DNA of 21,346 bases from Thamnocephalis sphaerospora (lineage: Eukaryota > Zoopagomycota > Zoopagomycetes > Zoopagales > Sigmoideomycetaceae). Position numbers and translations under genes: made by a program. The DNA lies in NCBI GenBank assembly GCA_003614735.1, contig KZ992683.1:1-21346 (forward strand). Reading direction: 5' to 3'. Positions within the stretch are counted from its first letter, which is position 1; each line of letters opens with the position of its first letter. Below are positions 8,740 through 17,496 of the stretch, piece by piece. The notes under the pieces were generated by a model. The model saw only the letters and a program-made list of their open reading frames with translations. It searched no databases and was not told the origin of the DNA.

Positions 8740-10221
8740 CTAGAGAATAAAGCCGACGCGGGTGTCGACGCTGGCTTCACACGCCGGTTTTTTTCCGGTA
8801 ACAATGTGCAGACGGAGATGGGCGCCGTTGGCTTTTTGTCGCGCGCTAAATGCGGCCGCTAGCCGATTGTAGGTGGCTGCGTCCAATATGCCAAACCGGT
8901 CGACCACTAGTGCTCGGGCTCTCCGCAGGAATTGCCGTACATGCCGGTCGAGCATGCGGCCAGGCACGTCGCCCCAGTCGCCAATGCACAGCGAGTCGGA
9001 TCGATAGCAAACGTCGGCGAAACCGGCGCGACGTAGCTGTACGTCTAGACCTCTCGTTGCTACACATCCGACGCCGGCCATGCGAGATACGTCATCCAAT
9101 GCATTCAAAAGTTGCACTGCATCGGGGTCTTGTCGCATGACCGCCAGCTCATACTCGACCAGCTCGATATAGCCTCCGGCACGGCATACGCGAAATAGCT
9201 CCTCGGTGACCTGTGGCCAGCGGTTGTCGGGAATAAAGTGCCGCATAGACCGCTGGTGCACATAGTCGAACCAGCCGCTCACATAGGGTAGGCCGTCCTG
9301 CAGATCGGCAAGCGTCAGGCGCAGACGAGCGGGAGCTTGATCGCGCTTCAGCTGGTCGATAATGTCTACGCCATGTAGCTGGCAGTAGGGAAAGAGCGCG
9401 CTCATCTCGGCAAGCCAACGGCCTGAGCCACAGCCAACGTCGAGGATACGCTGTGGCTGCTCCAATGGCACAAAGTGGTTGGTGCGTAGTGCGTACCGGA
9501 AAACGTCGTGTAGCGCATCCTGAGCGTTGAGTTCTTTCTGGTCCACGGCAACCAGTGCCGGGACACCATTCACAGACAGATGCGCGCTTCCGTCCACAAA
9601 CGCCAGGTTGGGCTCGCGCATCAGCATAGACTCGAGCACATCGCTGTCCATGTCGGACAGACTGCTGTGGTTGCTGTTTATACAGCACAATGCGGGATGC
9701 ATACGGCGTATGCTGCAGTTTAGCATGCCGCCTTCCCATCCGCTGCTGCTGCTATTGTTGTTGTTGTTATCATGGCCGTGACTGGAACTGTCGCCGTGAC
9801 TTATGGCACTGAGATTAGTGCTAAGATTGAAGTTGCCGCTGATGCTATTCGATCCGGCAAGAGACAGGGTGGAGACGGATGGCGTCTCAAAAGTATTGGG
9901 CTTTCTAATGTGCTGGCAGCCTTGACACTGGCACGGGCAAGTGATGGATAGAGTCGAGTGCATTTCTTCTGCGCTGCGCTGACAATCCAGTTGTCGTCTG
10001 CGCGGAACCTTTGGTGGTCGCTTGCGATGAAGGCGCTTTGGCTTGCGCTGCACGTAGGACTGGTATGTCTCTGACATTTCGCTGGGCTTGGGCAGCACTA
10101 CAGCCGTGGCATCGTTCCCAGTACTGCCGCGCACATGGGCCGCCGGTGCCGGGCTTGTATCGTCGGCAACCAGCGTCCTTGCGCGTGGACGGGACCGCGA
10201 CCGCGAGGAGGTGTTTCCCAT
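8740..10221 (-). CDS. MT4: class I SAM-dependent methyltransferase, LaeA-like, intronless
   Basis: Single open frame of 493 aa and the most canonical of the four paralogs: motif I is ILDVGCGSG (259-267), then LHGVDIID (motif II), LPYVSGWFDYVHQRSMR, FRVCRAGGYIELVE, IGDWGDVPGRMLDRH and C-terminal LHIVTGKKP. It is therefore the best candidate for an active enzyme; substrate unknown. Start MGNTSSRSRSRPR fits N-myristoylation (Gly2, Ser6, Arg7) followed by a basic stretch, a common membrane-tethering arrangement. The N-terminal 200 residues are low complexity: basic to about 78, a CxCxCxxC cluster at 95-102 (possible metal site or palmitoylation target), Ser-rich, then an Asn/Ser run (152-160). 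It has none of the introns of MT1 and MT3. A possible 5' UTR intron ends 8 nt before the ATG. Confidence 0.9.
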   Translation of the reverse strand: MGNTSSRSRSRPRARTLVADDTSPAPAAHVRGSTGNDATAVVLPKPSEMSETYQSYVQRKPKRLHRKRPPKVPRRRQLDCQRSAEEMHSTLSITCPCQCQGCQHIRKPNTFETPSVSTLSLAGSNSISGNFNLSTNLSAISHGDSSSHGHDNNNNNSSSSGWEGGMLNCSIRRMHPALCCINSNHSSLSDMDSDVLESMLMREPNLAFVDGSAHLSVNGVPALVAVDQKELNAQDALHDVFRYALRTNHFVPLEQPQRILDVGCGSGRWLAEMSALFPYCQLHGVDIIDQLKRDQAPARLRLTLADLQDGLPYVSGWFDYVHQRSMRHFIPDNRWPQVTEELFRVCRAGGYIELVEYELAVMRQDPDAVQLLNALDDVSRMAGVGCVATRGLDVQLRRAGFADVCYRSDSLCIGDWGDVPGRMLDRHVRQFLRRARALVVDRFGILDAATYNRLAAAFSARQKANGAHLRLHIVTGKKPACEASVDTRVGFIL

Positions 10222-10229
10222 GCCTCAAG

Positions 10230-10290
10230 CTGAACGTCACACCAGAAAGAACGCGTGCGTAGACGGCGCTGACAAGGTGCTACTACTTAC
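10230..10290 (-). other. Possible 5' UTR intron of MT4
   Basis: On the minus strand a consensus donor CTA|GTAAGT (first intron base 10290) is followed 61 nt later by a pyrimidine-rich acceptor ending GACGTTCAG at 10230, eight bases before the MT4 ATG. Size and sites fit this genome's introns, but there is no coding constraint to confirm it. Confidence 0.35.
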
Positions 10291-11951
10291 TAGGACAGGT
10301 TGGCTGATGTGGGGTGTGGGTTTGAGTGTGGGTGTGGAGCGAAAAGAGCACACCGACAAACAGGCGGTTGTGTCCTGGCCGTGCAGCCTGGCAAATCCGC
10401 TTGGCGTAAGCTGTAAAAAATGTAGTTGCCGGTGTCGGCACCAGCGATGCAGTGATCCAAATGTTTCAATGTGGATATACGCTGAATAGCTAGTAGATAG
10501 TTGATACCAGATCGGCTAAATCAATGGTGATAGTATAGAAAACAAGCGGTTAAAAGTTGACAAACAGGTGGAAAAATGTAGCAGCAACGGCAAAAAATGA
10601 ATCACAAGTTGTGACGTGGAGGGCAATGGCGACGGCGGGCGTAGCGGCCGGTTTTTGACCAGCTGGCGTCAGCGCAAAAGTGTGCTTGCGTAGAAATACA
10701 GCGCATGCATCAGATGACCACGTGAAGTGAAGGCGTGGGCAGTCGTAAGATCAGAACCACATTGGCATGCGCAAAACACGCCAATGGTGCCCAAGGCGTG
10801 GGTATAGCAGTGCGGCGAGGAAAAGCGCGCCCAGTACAGCACGTATTGCGGCGATGGGCGTATGGAGCACTTGGCAGCACGTGGCAAACGGCTACAGAGA
10901 TGCCCAGTATGGGAGTGCCAGGGTAGATGACGCGACGAGCATGCGTATGATAGGTCCGGTCTATGGGTAGAAAGTGTGGCGGTGCATGCAGACGAGAAGA
11001 ATAGGAGAAAAGGGCGAGAAAAGTTCAAGTAGCTGAAGCGTAGGTGTGCGCGTAGACGCCGTCGTCGTTTTTGAGTTATGTGTTGCGCTACGGGGCTGCA
11101 GCTAGGGTGGCACGTTACCCCGTCGTCAGTCGCGCCATGCGGCGGCCTGCAAAAGGAGGCTGATACCGCATGTATGTGACGCCACTTGCACACTTGGCAG
11201 CCATGAGCGAAACACGGAGCGTTTTATGTATCCTCCGACGATCGTGGCAATACAAACGACCTGGTGGCGGACTTTGTGGCGCTCAAACAGCCGGTGCCAA
11301 TGCCCAGACAACTGTGGCAGGCGCACAGTGAATGTTGGCGCAAAGTAGCATATATGAGCTGCTGCAGACGATTCACTCTCCACAGCAGCTTTGTACATGG
11401 CCAGCGCAACAGTGCACGAATGCACGTACATAAGGGTGGACATCGCATGACTAGACCTCCCGTCGGAGCATAGCCGCATCCTATAGCCAATGTCGCAGGG
11501 CAGCCGGTCGGCCATGACCAAACCCTTGTGTGCTGGCCGTAGCGACAATGTACAAGTCGCAGAAAGGCACGACTACCTCACGCTGTCGCATCGCATGCTT
11601 CAGCGGCCCCACAACTCACCCGGCAGCATGTTCAAGAACACCATTTAATCTAACGCTGGCGTGGTAAACGTGCTGGACCATGCGACTGGTTGGTGGCAAC
11701 GTGCATCCTATCAGCACACGGTACGCCGCTAGATGTAACAACGTGCGCTGGCCACGGATGCTCTGTACACTGCCACCATAGAGTGCACCCGATGGAAGAT
11801 AATATTGACATCAGCCAATAGCTCGTCAGTGCTGACCACGACCACAGCAAGTTTGTGTGGTTGCTACATAAAACATGCAGATGTACCACGGAACGATAGT
11901 TACCGCTGCTCCCTGGCCGTTCTTTGACCTGGTTCTGCACTCGCTCTATCG

Positions 11952-12245
11952 ATGGACATGCTAGCGCAAGACATAGATGTACATCTCCAACTATTTCTCT
12001 ACTATTGCGCAACCTATCTTGGCCAACCCGCAAGACCATATGTCACCGCACACACGGCCCGTTCACGCATAGGATTGTCGGATGCCTTGTGGGCGAGCAT
12101 GTGCGTCGACAAGACTACCATGGCCTATCGGCACTTGTGCCATTCAACCTCCGCAAACAACGCGCTCTACAGCCAACCGGCCACATTGTATAGCAATGCT
12201 ACAGCCGAGACTTGCGTCTGGTCACAGGGGCAAAGAGCCCCGTGA
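11952..12245 (+). CDS. Hypothetical small ORF, 97 aa
   Basis: ATG-initiated plus-strand frame beginning MDMLAQDIDVHLQLFLYY. I do not recognise it. Its composition (few Arg/Ser runs, mixed hydrophobic and polar residues, several Tyr) is more protein-like than the other frames in this spacer. A second Met lies three codons in. No signal peptide, membrane helix or known motif is evident. It may be an exon of a larger unspliced model, or chance. Confidence 0.2.
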   Translation: MDMLAQDIDVHLQLFLYYCATYLGQPARPYVTAHTARSRIGLSDALWASMCVDKTTMAYRHLCHSTSANNALYSQPATLYSNATAETCVWSQGQRAP

Positions 12246-12486
12246 TGACTGCATGCTGTGAAAGACAACGTGCCGACTTTGCTACGGAATTGCTCACCAC
12301 TTGGTGTTCCAAGTCGCATGCCACCGATCCACTGCTGCCTACTGTGCAGCATGATACCCACCGTATTACGCCTAATCATGGCCAGTTGACAGCTGAGCAA
12401 AATTAGCTTGCTTCCTGTACATTGGCCAAACTTGGCACGCGCCTATAGGCTGTATGCGCCGACTAGAGTGCAACAGCCTCATTTGC

Positions 12487-12514
12487 CATTGGTTCAGCGA
12501 CAGGCGTATATAAG
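12487..12514 (+). promoter_or_regulatory. CCAAT box (inverted) plus TATA box
   Basis: ATTGG, the inverted CCAAT box, at 12487-12491 is followed by a canonical TATATAAG at 12507-12514. An ATG opens a 79-codon frame at 12554, 40 nt past the TATA box. The spacing would put the transcription start near 12540-12545 and leave a very short 5' UTR. It could instead serve a long 5' UTR of the REEP gene, whose ATG is about 530 nt further on. Confidence 0.4.
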
Positions 12515-12553
12515 CTCATCGCACAGACGATCCTAGATTAATAGCAGCGCCGT

Positions 12554-12793
12554 ATGAGCAGCGTGCAAGACCACCGAAATGGAATAGACAAGGCGTTGTA
12601 TTCGCACAGTAGTCTGCCCAACGCAGCTGCAGGTGAGCAAACACCGATCTGGCCTGAAACTGAGGCTGATGACGATGCCTACTGGTCTATTTCGCTGGCA
12701 GTGCGTCACCGCACGTCGTCGCTGGCTTTGCTGCCAGTGCACATGCACATGCATCCCCTCGAAAGCGCGCGACGTTGCCTGCACCTCCGCTGA
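12554..12793 (+). CDS. Hypothetical small ORF, 79 aa, behind a TATA box
   Basis: ATG-initiated frame starting MSSVQDHRNGIDKALYSH; no known family. The middle is acidic (ETEADDDAYW) and the end carries HMHMH and basic residues. Inside it a good donor (CTGCAG|GTGAGC) and acceptor (CGCTGGCAG) delimit a 69-nt in-frame segment, so spliced and unspliced forms would keep the same frame. Its claim to be real rests on the TATA/CCAAT context rather than on homology. No methyltransferase or REEP similarity is visible. Confidence 0.25.
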   Translation: MSSVQDHRNGIDKALYSHSSLPNAAAGEQTPIWPETEADDDAYWSISLAVRHRTSSLALLPVHMHMHPLESARRCLHLR

Positions 12794-13045
12794 CCAACGT
12801 TAGTGGCCAGTGCTGGTCACATGTAGATTCGTAAAAGGCCGACGATGTGCATCACCGGTGCTTGCGTACGGCTCCTTCCTACACCACTGCCAACATCCAC
12901 TCGCCGCCCAAAGAACCTGTCCTGCCTGTTTTCTGTCTACACGGGCAGCACTGACCTGCGATTGCAGCTGCGTTTGTTGTTTTCTGCTCTTTTCCATTCG
13001 TTGGACGCCCCACCTCTCCTCTCTCGCCCTGCACCAGACGTTACC

Positions 13046-14329
13046 ATGGTTCTATTCTCGCTAAGCGCGCGCATCGTCTGGTAGGTGAATGTAGCACGCA
13101 GGCGGCGCACCTGGCTTAGCTGACCAGGTGACCACCTGGCGGCAATCATGGCGCGGGCGGTAATGCACATCCAGCTACACGGCCGGCTTTTTGTATCCCG
13201 CATATGCCAGCTACAAATGCCTGAGCGCCGCTGAAGCGCTGGAGATGGAGCGCCAGGCCGGCTCGCTCAACGCTAGCTGGATTAGCTGGGCGGGTACAGT
13301 CGCCAAGCGCGTCACAACCACCTCGACACCAGGCGCCGACACGTCCACGCTGACGACGCGCAGCTACGCCGACGGCAACACAACCATGGCCGGCGATATA
13401 ACTGCCGCCACAGCGGCTGACGAGGTGCCGCTTGATCCGCAGGTGGTGCTGCACATGGAGCAGTCGCGCTGGCTCACCTACTGGTGCGTGCTGGCCGTGT
13501 GGAACTGCGCCGAATGGGTCCTGGACGAATTCTTTTTCTGGTACGTGTACGGCTGTGCTGCAGCAGGTGGCGCCTGCAGTGGGCTCACGCCATCAACCAC
13601 GGCCGCCGCTCTTGTCGTTGCAGGGTGCCGTTCTACTATGTCGGCAAGGTGACCTTTACCCTGTGGATGGTGCTCCCACAGACCAACGGCTCGCTCTTCT
13701 TGTATCGGCGCGTGCTCGAGCCGTACCTGGTGGCGCACGAGTCGGACATTGATGCTGCCCTTCAGGAGACGTCGCGCCGCGCGCGCGGCACATTCTTTAC
13801 CTGGGTGCAGTCTGGCCTGCTGGCTGTGCATCGACTCTTATTTGGCAGCACCAATGTACGTGGCAGCGCGAGCATGCCATGTCGTCAGCATGACCGTGCA
13901 CACATTAACGCATGACACATTTGGCTTGCGTAGGGGAGTGAGCTTCGTCCGGCCGGCACTGGGCCCAGTGCAGCGGGTGCATCTGGACCGCTAAACGCCG
14001 GCGGTGGCAATGGTCTGGCTGGTCTGCTGTCGTTTGTGCCGCTGGGCACCTTGGCGGGTGCTGCGGCGCGGGTGGCGAGTGCTGCTGCCACGGGTGCCAC
14101 CGGCGCAACCGCCTCGACCACTGCCACGGGCACGCCCGAGCAACAGGCCCTGCGCGCACGCAAGGCCCGTCTCCAGCAGATGATGCAGCAGCTGGATGCC
14201 GAAGAAGCCGAGCTGAGTCGGGTACAGGAGCCTGCACACGCTCCGTCTGCCAGCAGCGCAAAGCTGACGCCGCCCGGCGACGCTACCGACGACGAGCCGT
14301 TCAGCCTGGTGGATCGTCCCGACGCCTAG
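13046..14329 (+). CDS. TB2/DP1/HVA22 (Yop1/REEP-like) ER membrane-shaping protein
   Basis: Four exons: 13046-13080, 13175-13540, 13624-13855 and 13934-14329 (introns of 94, 83 and 78 nt, phases 2, 2, 0; GTAGGT, GTACGT and GTACGT donors), giving 342 aa. The family bends tubular endoplasmic reticulum through paired membrane hairpins. Diagnostic segments: AGFLYPAYASYKCL (first hairpin, about 14-27), RWLTYWCVLAVWNCAEW (second), VPFYYVGKVTFTLWMVLPQ (135 onward) and LYRRVLEPYLVAHESDID. Yop1 proteins are about 180 aa. This one is nearly twice as long because of a roughly 75-residue Thr/Ala-rich insert between YKCLSAAEA and RWLTYW and a C-terminal extension of about 130 residues. The extension has Gly/Ala-rich sequence, then a likely coiled coil (QQALRARKARLQQMMQQLDA) and an acidic end. 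The start ATG follows TTACC, an acceptable context. Converges with the downstream hydrolase gene. Confidence 0.88.
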
Positions 14330-14949
14330 GTGACGCGCCCATTGTATCACATCACCACTCGTTTTTGGCCATTAAAACACGTCGCGCCACATGTTCATGT
14401 CACCACGGATGCACGCACACACCATACAGTATGACCCTATTTAACGGGCAGGCACGCTGCCATAATATATTCTTACGGTGACGCGCAGTGCAGGGCGCCA
14501 GCCATATGCAGGGATCGCGCGGGGTGGAGTAGCCGATAAAGGAAACGCAGAGCCAGAGAAAGAGAAGTGGTAGAGGCCAGCTATACAAGGCCTGCAAAAT
14601 TAAAGTAGCAACGGCGCCCAACGTGGAGTGGCAGTACAAGTGCCGGTCTGAGCCAGCAGCATGGGTGGGGGGGAGAAGGGCGGTGGGCGACGGCAGCGGC
14701 GATGGACGGTCGCCGCTCGTCTGGATCGGCGGGCCTGACAAGCGACGGGCAGGGAGATGCAGCACACAGAGAACAGAGAAGCAAGAATACAAGCCAAGCA
14801 AAAGACGGAAGGAAACGGGGCGCAACAGTGCGCGCGCCAGCGTGTCGGGTATAGCTAGCGCGCGCCGCTAGCCAGCTCAGGGCCAACGCGAGCAAGAATG
14901 CCCCAAATAAAAAAAAGTGCAAAGTTGGCTAGAGGCATGGCTGATATCG
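14330..14949. other. Convergent 3' intergenic region
   Basis: About 620 bp between the stop of the REEP-like gene (plus) and the stop of the alpha/beta hydrolase (minus). It should contain both 3' UTRs. A plus-strand AATAAA lies at about 14906-14911, far from the REEP stop. A G-rich run (listed separately) sits in the middle. No ORF with support. Confidence 0.45.
14663..14687 (+). repeat. G-quadruplex-capable G-run
   Basis: Four G-tracts of at least three guanines with loops of 1, 4 and 4 bases on the plus strand, meeting the usual G3+N1-7 pattern for an intramolecular G-quadruplex. It lies between two convergent genes, where it could mark or pause transcription. Folding is not shown by sequence alone. 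Confidence 0.5.
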
Positions 14950-16560
14950 CTATGCCTTGACGCCCAGCCATTTGCGGTCGTCGGTCATTACCGCACGCAG
15001 GTAGCCGGTGATGTTGGCGACCGCGCGGCGATAAGAGGCCCGGCCGGCCACCATCGGCTCGATGGAAAAGTTGTGCACTGCGCTCGGCTCCACCATAAGC
15101 GCCACCTCGGTGCCGGCCTCCTCCAGCAGGCACGCGTACGCCACCGCGTCCTCGACCAGCAGCTCACGCTGACCCACGACAATAAAGCAGCGGGGCAGCC
15201 GTGCGCTGCTCAGCGTTGTGGTTGGCTGCGCTGGTGCCGTGGGCGTGGTCGGAGAAAGCAGCGGCGTGTTGGACAAGGTGGGTGTCAGTGCTACCGCGTG
15301 GACGGCAGACGGCGGTGTGTCGCCAAGCGTGCTGTAGTGCTTTGTGCCAGCGTTACGACCGCCGGACACACTGTCGAGATAGGCGTCGGCCCAGTTACGC
15401 AGCGCCGACGGTAGCAAAAAGTCGCGTGCCATGTTGCGGCAGATTGCTTCAGGCTCGGGGTAAAGGCGCACCCAAGGCGACAGCAGCAGCAGACCCTGCG
15501 GCTGCTCGTCGGCACCGAGCTGACGCGTCACCTCGACGGCCAAGTGTGCGCCGGCCGAGTCACCCGCCACGACAAAGCGGCTGGCGTCTAGGCCTGGTAG
15601 ACGCTGCAGCTCACGTGCCGTCTGGGTGACGGTGTGAACCGGGTCAAGGTAATGCGCTTCAGGCGCCAGCGCATACTCGACAGCCAGCACGGCCAGGCGA
15701 ATGCCCTGCTGGCCGAGTCGCTGCTGCCAGTCACGCACGGCCGGAAAGGCCATGAACGGGTTCCCCACGCAAAAACCGCCGCCTAACGCATCAGGGACAC
15801 ACGTGCGCAGACTATATGAGCTACCGACATGTGAACGCGCTGTATGCCACGCTGACAACTTACCATGTATGTAAAGCAGCACCAGATCGATCTCGCCGCG
15901 CGCAATCCGCGCTCGCGCCGACCAGGGTGTATCGCCCACCCAGTAGCCGTTGAGCAGATCGTCGCGCTCCGTGGGCTCGCCGAGAACACGCCACCAGCCG
16001 TTGAGCCGCGTCAGCATGCGCAGCTGATGGATCTTGAGATCGGCGTTGGCTGCACGCAGCAGGCGAATGGTGCAGTGCTGAATCAGCGACCAACCGCGGA
16101 CGGGCGGGCCAAACACGGCATGAAGGATGGGCACTTCAAGGGCCAGCAAGGCTGTTGTACCGGCAAAAAAAGGTGCATAGCCGCGTCAGCGTTAGTGACT
16201 GGGTCCGTATGCGTTTGTTTTTGGTCATGCGCATGCGCAATATAGCTGACGTGGCCACATTGCCGCCGACGCCGCAGATCTACGCGTGTCGCAGCCTCCG
16301 CCGGTGGCACGTGAATATGCACTGTATGCTCGGCATCGATACCGCAGTGGTACTGTGCTGCTGCCGCCGGCCGCGACACAACGCGCACACCTCGTGCACC
16401 CTGGCCAAACTGGTGCCGCCTTCTCTCCTTGGCCAGCCCACGTTCGCGAGTCTGCGCACCAACCAATGCGTCCACACGCGTGCTGCGCCTGTGACTTACC
16501 CGAGTGGACCAAAAAGCCAGCAAAGCACATCATATCAACCAACAGCTGCGGGAACTCCAT
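14950..16560 (-). CDS. Membrane-anchored alpha/beta hydrolase, HSL/fold-3 type
   Basis: Exons 16500-16560, 15864-16151 and 14950-15782 (introns of 348 and 81 nt, both phase 1 with GTAAGT donors), 393 aa. Predicted esterase/lipase or steryl-acetyl-hydrolase-like enzyme. Motifs: oxyanion-hole HGGGF (116-120, split by the last intron after the His), nucleophile GDSAG with Ser192, late His353 in VHNF. The usual acid position (GxxDxLxD) reads GQRELLVED, so Glu323 probably replaces Asp, as occurs in some fungal relatives. The N-terminus is hydrophobic (about residues 3-34) and probably a signal anchor. A low-complexity Thr/Pro insert precedes the acid motif. The ATG at 16560 was chosen for its strong context (CACCATGG). 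A longer form is possible: an exon at 17162-17216 (MLRWWRTASM...) splices in phase to 16500-16664 through a 497-nt intron and would give 446 aa. Confidence 0.85.
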
Positions 16561-16932
16561 GGTGACAGACAATAGGGCCGTGCAGATGGCACAGATAGCC
16601 AGTCGACAGCAGTAGACGGCACCGTACGTGCGTGGGTAGACGAGGGCGTTGACGGGAACAGAGGCTGGGCGGATGCAAATGCTACGGTGGCAAAGGCAGT
16701 GCAGGGTTAGACGAGCCGAAAAGGGCGCAAGAATGTATGCGCATTGCAACAATGGCGGGCAAGCCGGCGCTGGTGCCGGCGTCAGGTTGCCTGGCAGCGC
16801 ATAGCCAAGGGCGCCGCCCAGAAGGGAAGGTCGAGAAACGCGAAGCAGTGTATGCGGGGCCACACGACGCGTTTGCAAACCCCAGCACGCACGTTCAGTT
16901 CAATAGCGCCAGGGGCAACAGCAGATGTAGTA

Positions 16933-17040
16933 GTGGTGGTGGTGGTGGCAGCGACAGGCCGTTGAAGGTGCGACAGTGTGCAAGAGCAGACAGACAAGAG
17001 AGCGAGTGAGTGAGCGAGCGAGAAAGAGAGAGAGCAGGAA
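16933..17040 (+). repeat. (GGT)n and purine-rich GA/GCGA low-complexity tract
   Basis: GGT triplets at about 16933-16948 are followed by an almost pure purine stretch rich in GAGA and GAGC at about 16981-17040. On the minus strand, the transcribed sense for the hydrolase, this is a CT-rich tract, and it would lie inside the optional first intron. Confidence 0.7.
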
Positions 17041-17496
17041 TGGATGCGTGGAATGAGAATAAAGCAGAGCGAGCAAGAAGCACGCGGTGGTGATGGCGTG
17101 AGAGGGAATAATAGAATGAACAGGGCAAAGTGTTTGCTCGCCAGTATTAATAAACGCTCACCGCACTCCGACGCCTCCGCCCGATTCATGCTGGCCGTAC
17201 GCCACCATCGCAGCATGCCAAAGTAGGCAGACTACCACGCCCCCAGCATGTGGCCGATGTCCTCGCCCTCGATGAGCATGGCCAGCGTAACCTAGGCACA
17301 CTCCCCCGCATACCGTGTACCGCACTGTCGCCGTGGTTGTCATCGTGGTCGTGATGCCCGTCTGCCCCTGTCTGTCAACGCATCTTGACACCACGACTGC
17401 CGCCACAACGCATGCATCCACTCGGTGAGCCATCATGCATCCACTGGATCTCCAGTCTCAAACGACTCGTGACCTGTACACATGACGACCACGCTG

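Larger units (their letters stand above)
10291..13045. other. Long gene-poor region between MT4 and the REEP gene
   Basis: About 2.75 kb separating divergently transcribed MT4 (minus) and the Yop1/REEP gene (plus), so promoters for both must lie here. The minus frame 10669-11193 and others are non-ATG and Arg/Ser/His-rich, as in translated non-coding GC-rich DNA. Two small plus-strand ORFs (11952-12245 and 12554-12793) are listed separately. I found no remnant of the methyltransferase domain and no transposon signature. Confidence 0.45.

Noticed and set aside
10669-11193. 174-codon minus-strand open frame in the long spacer
   Set aside because: No ATG start; Ser/Arg/His/Cys-rich composition typical of translated non-coding DNA.
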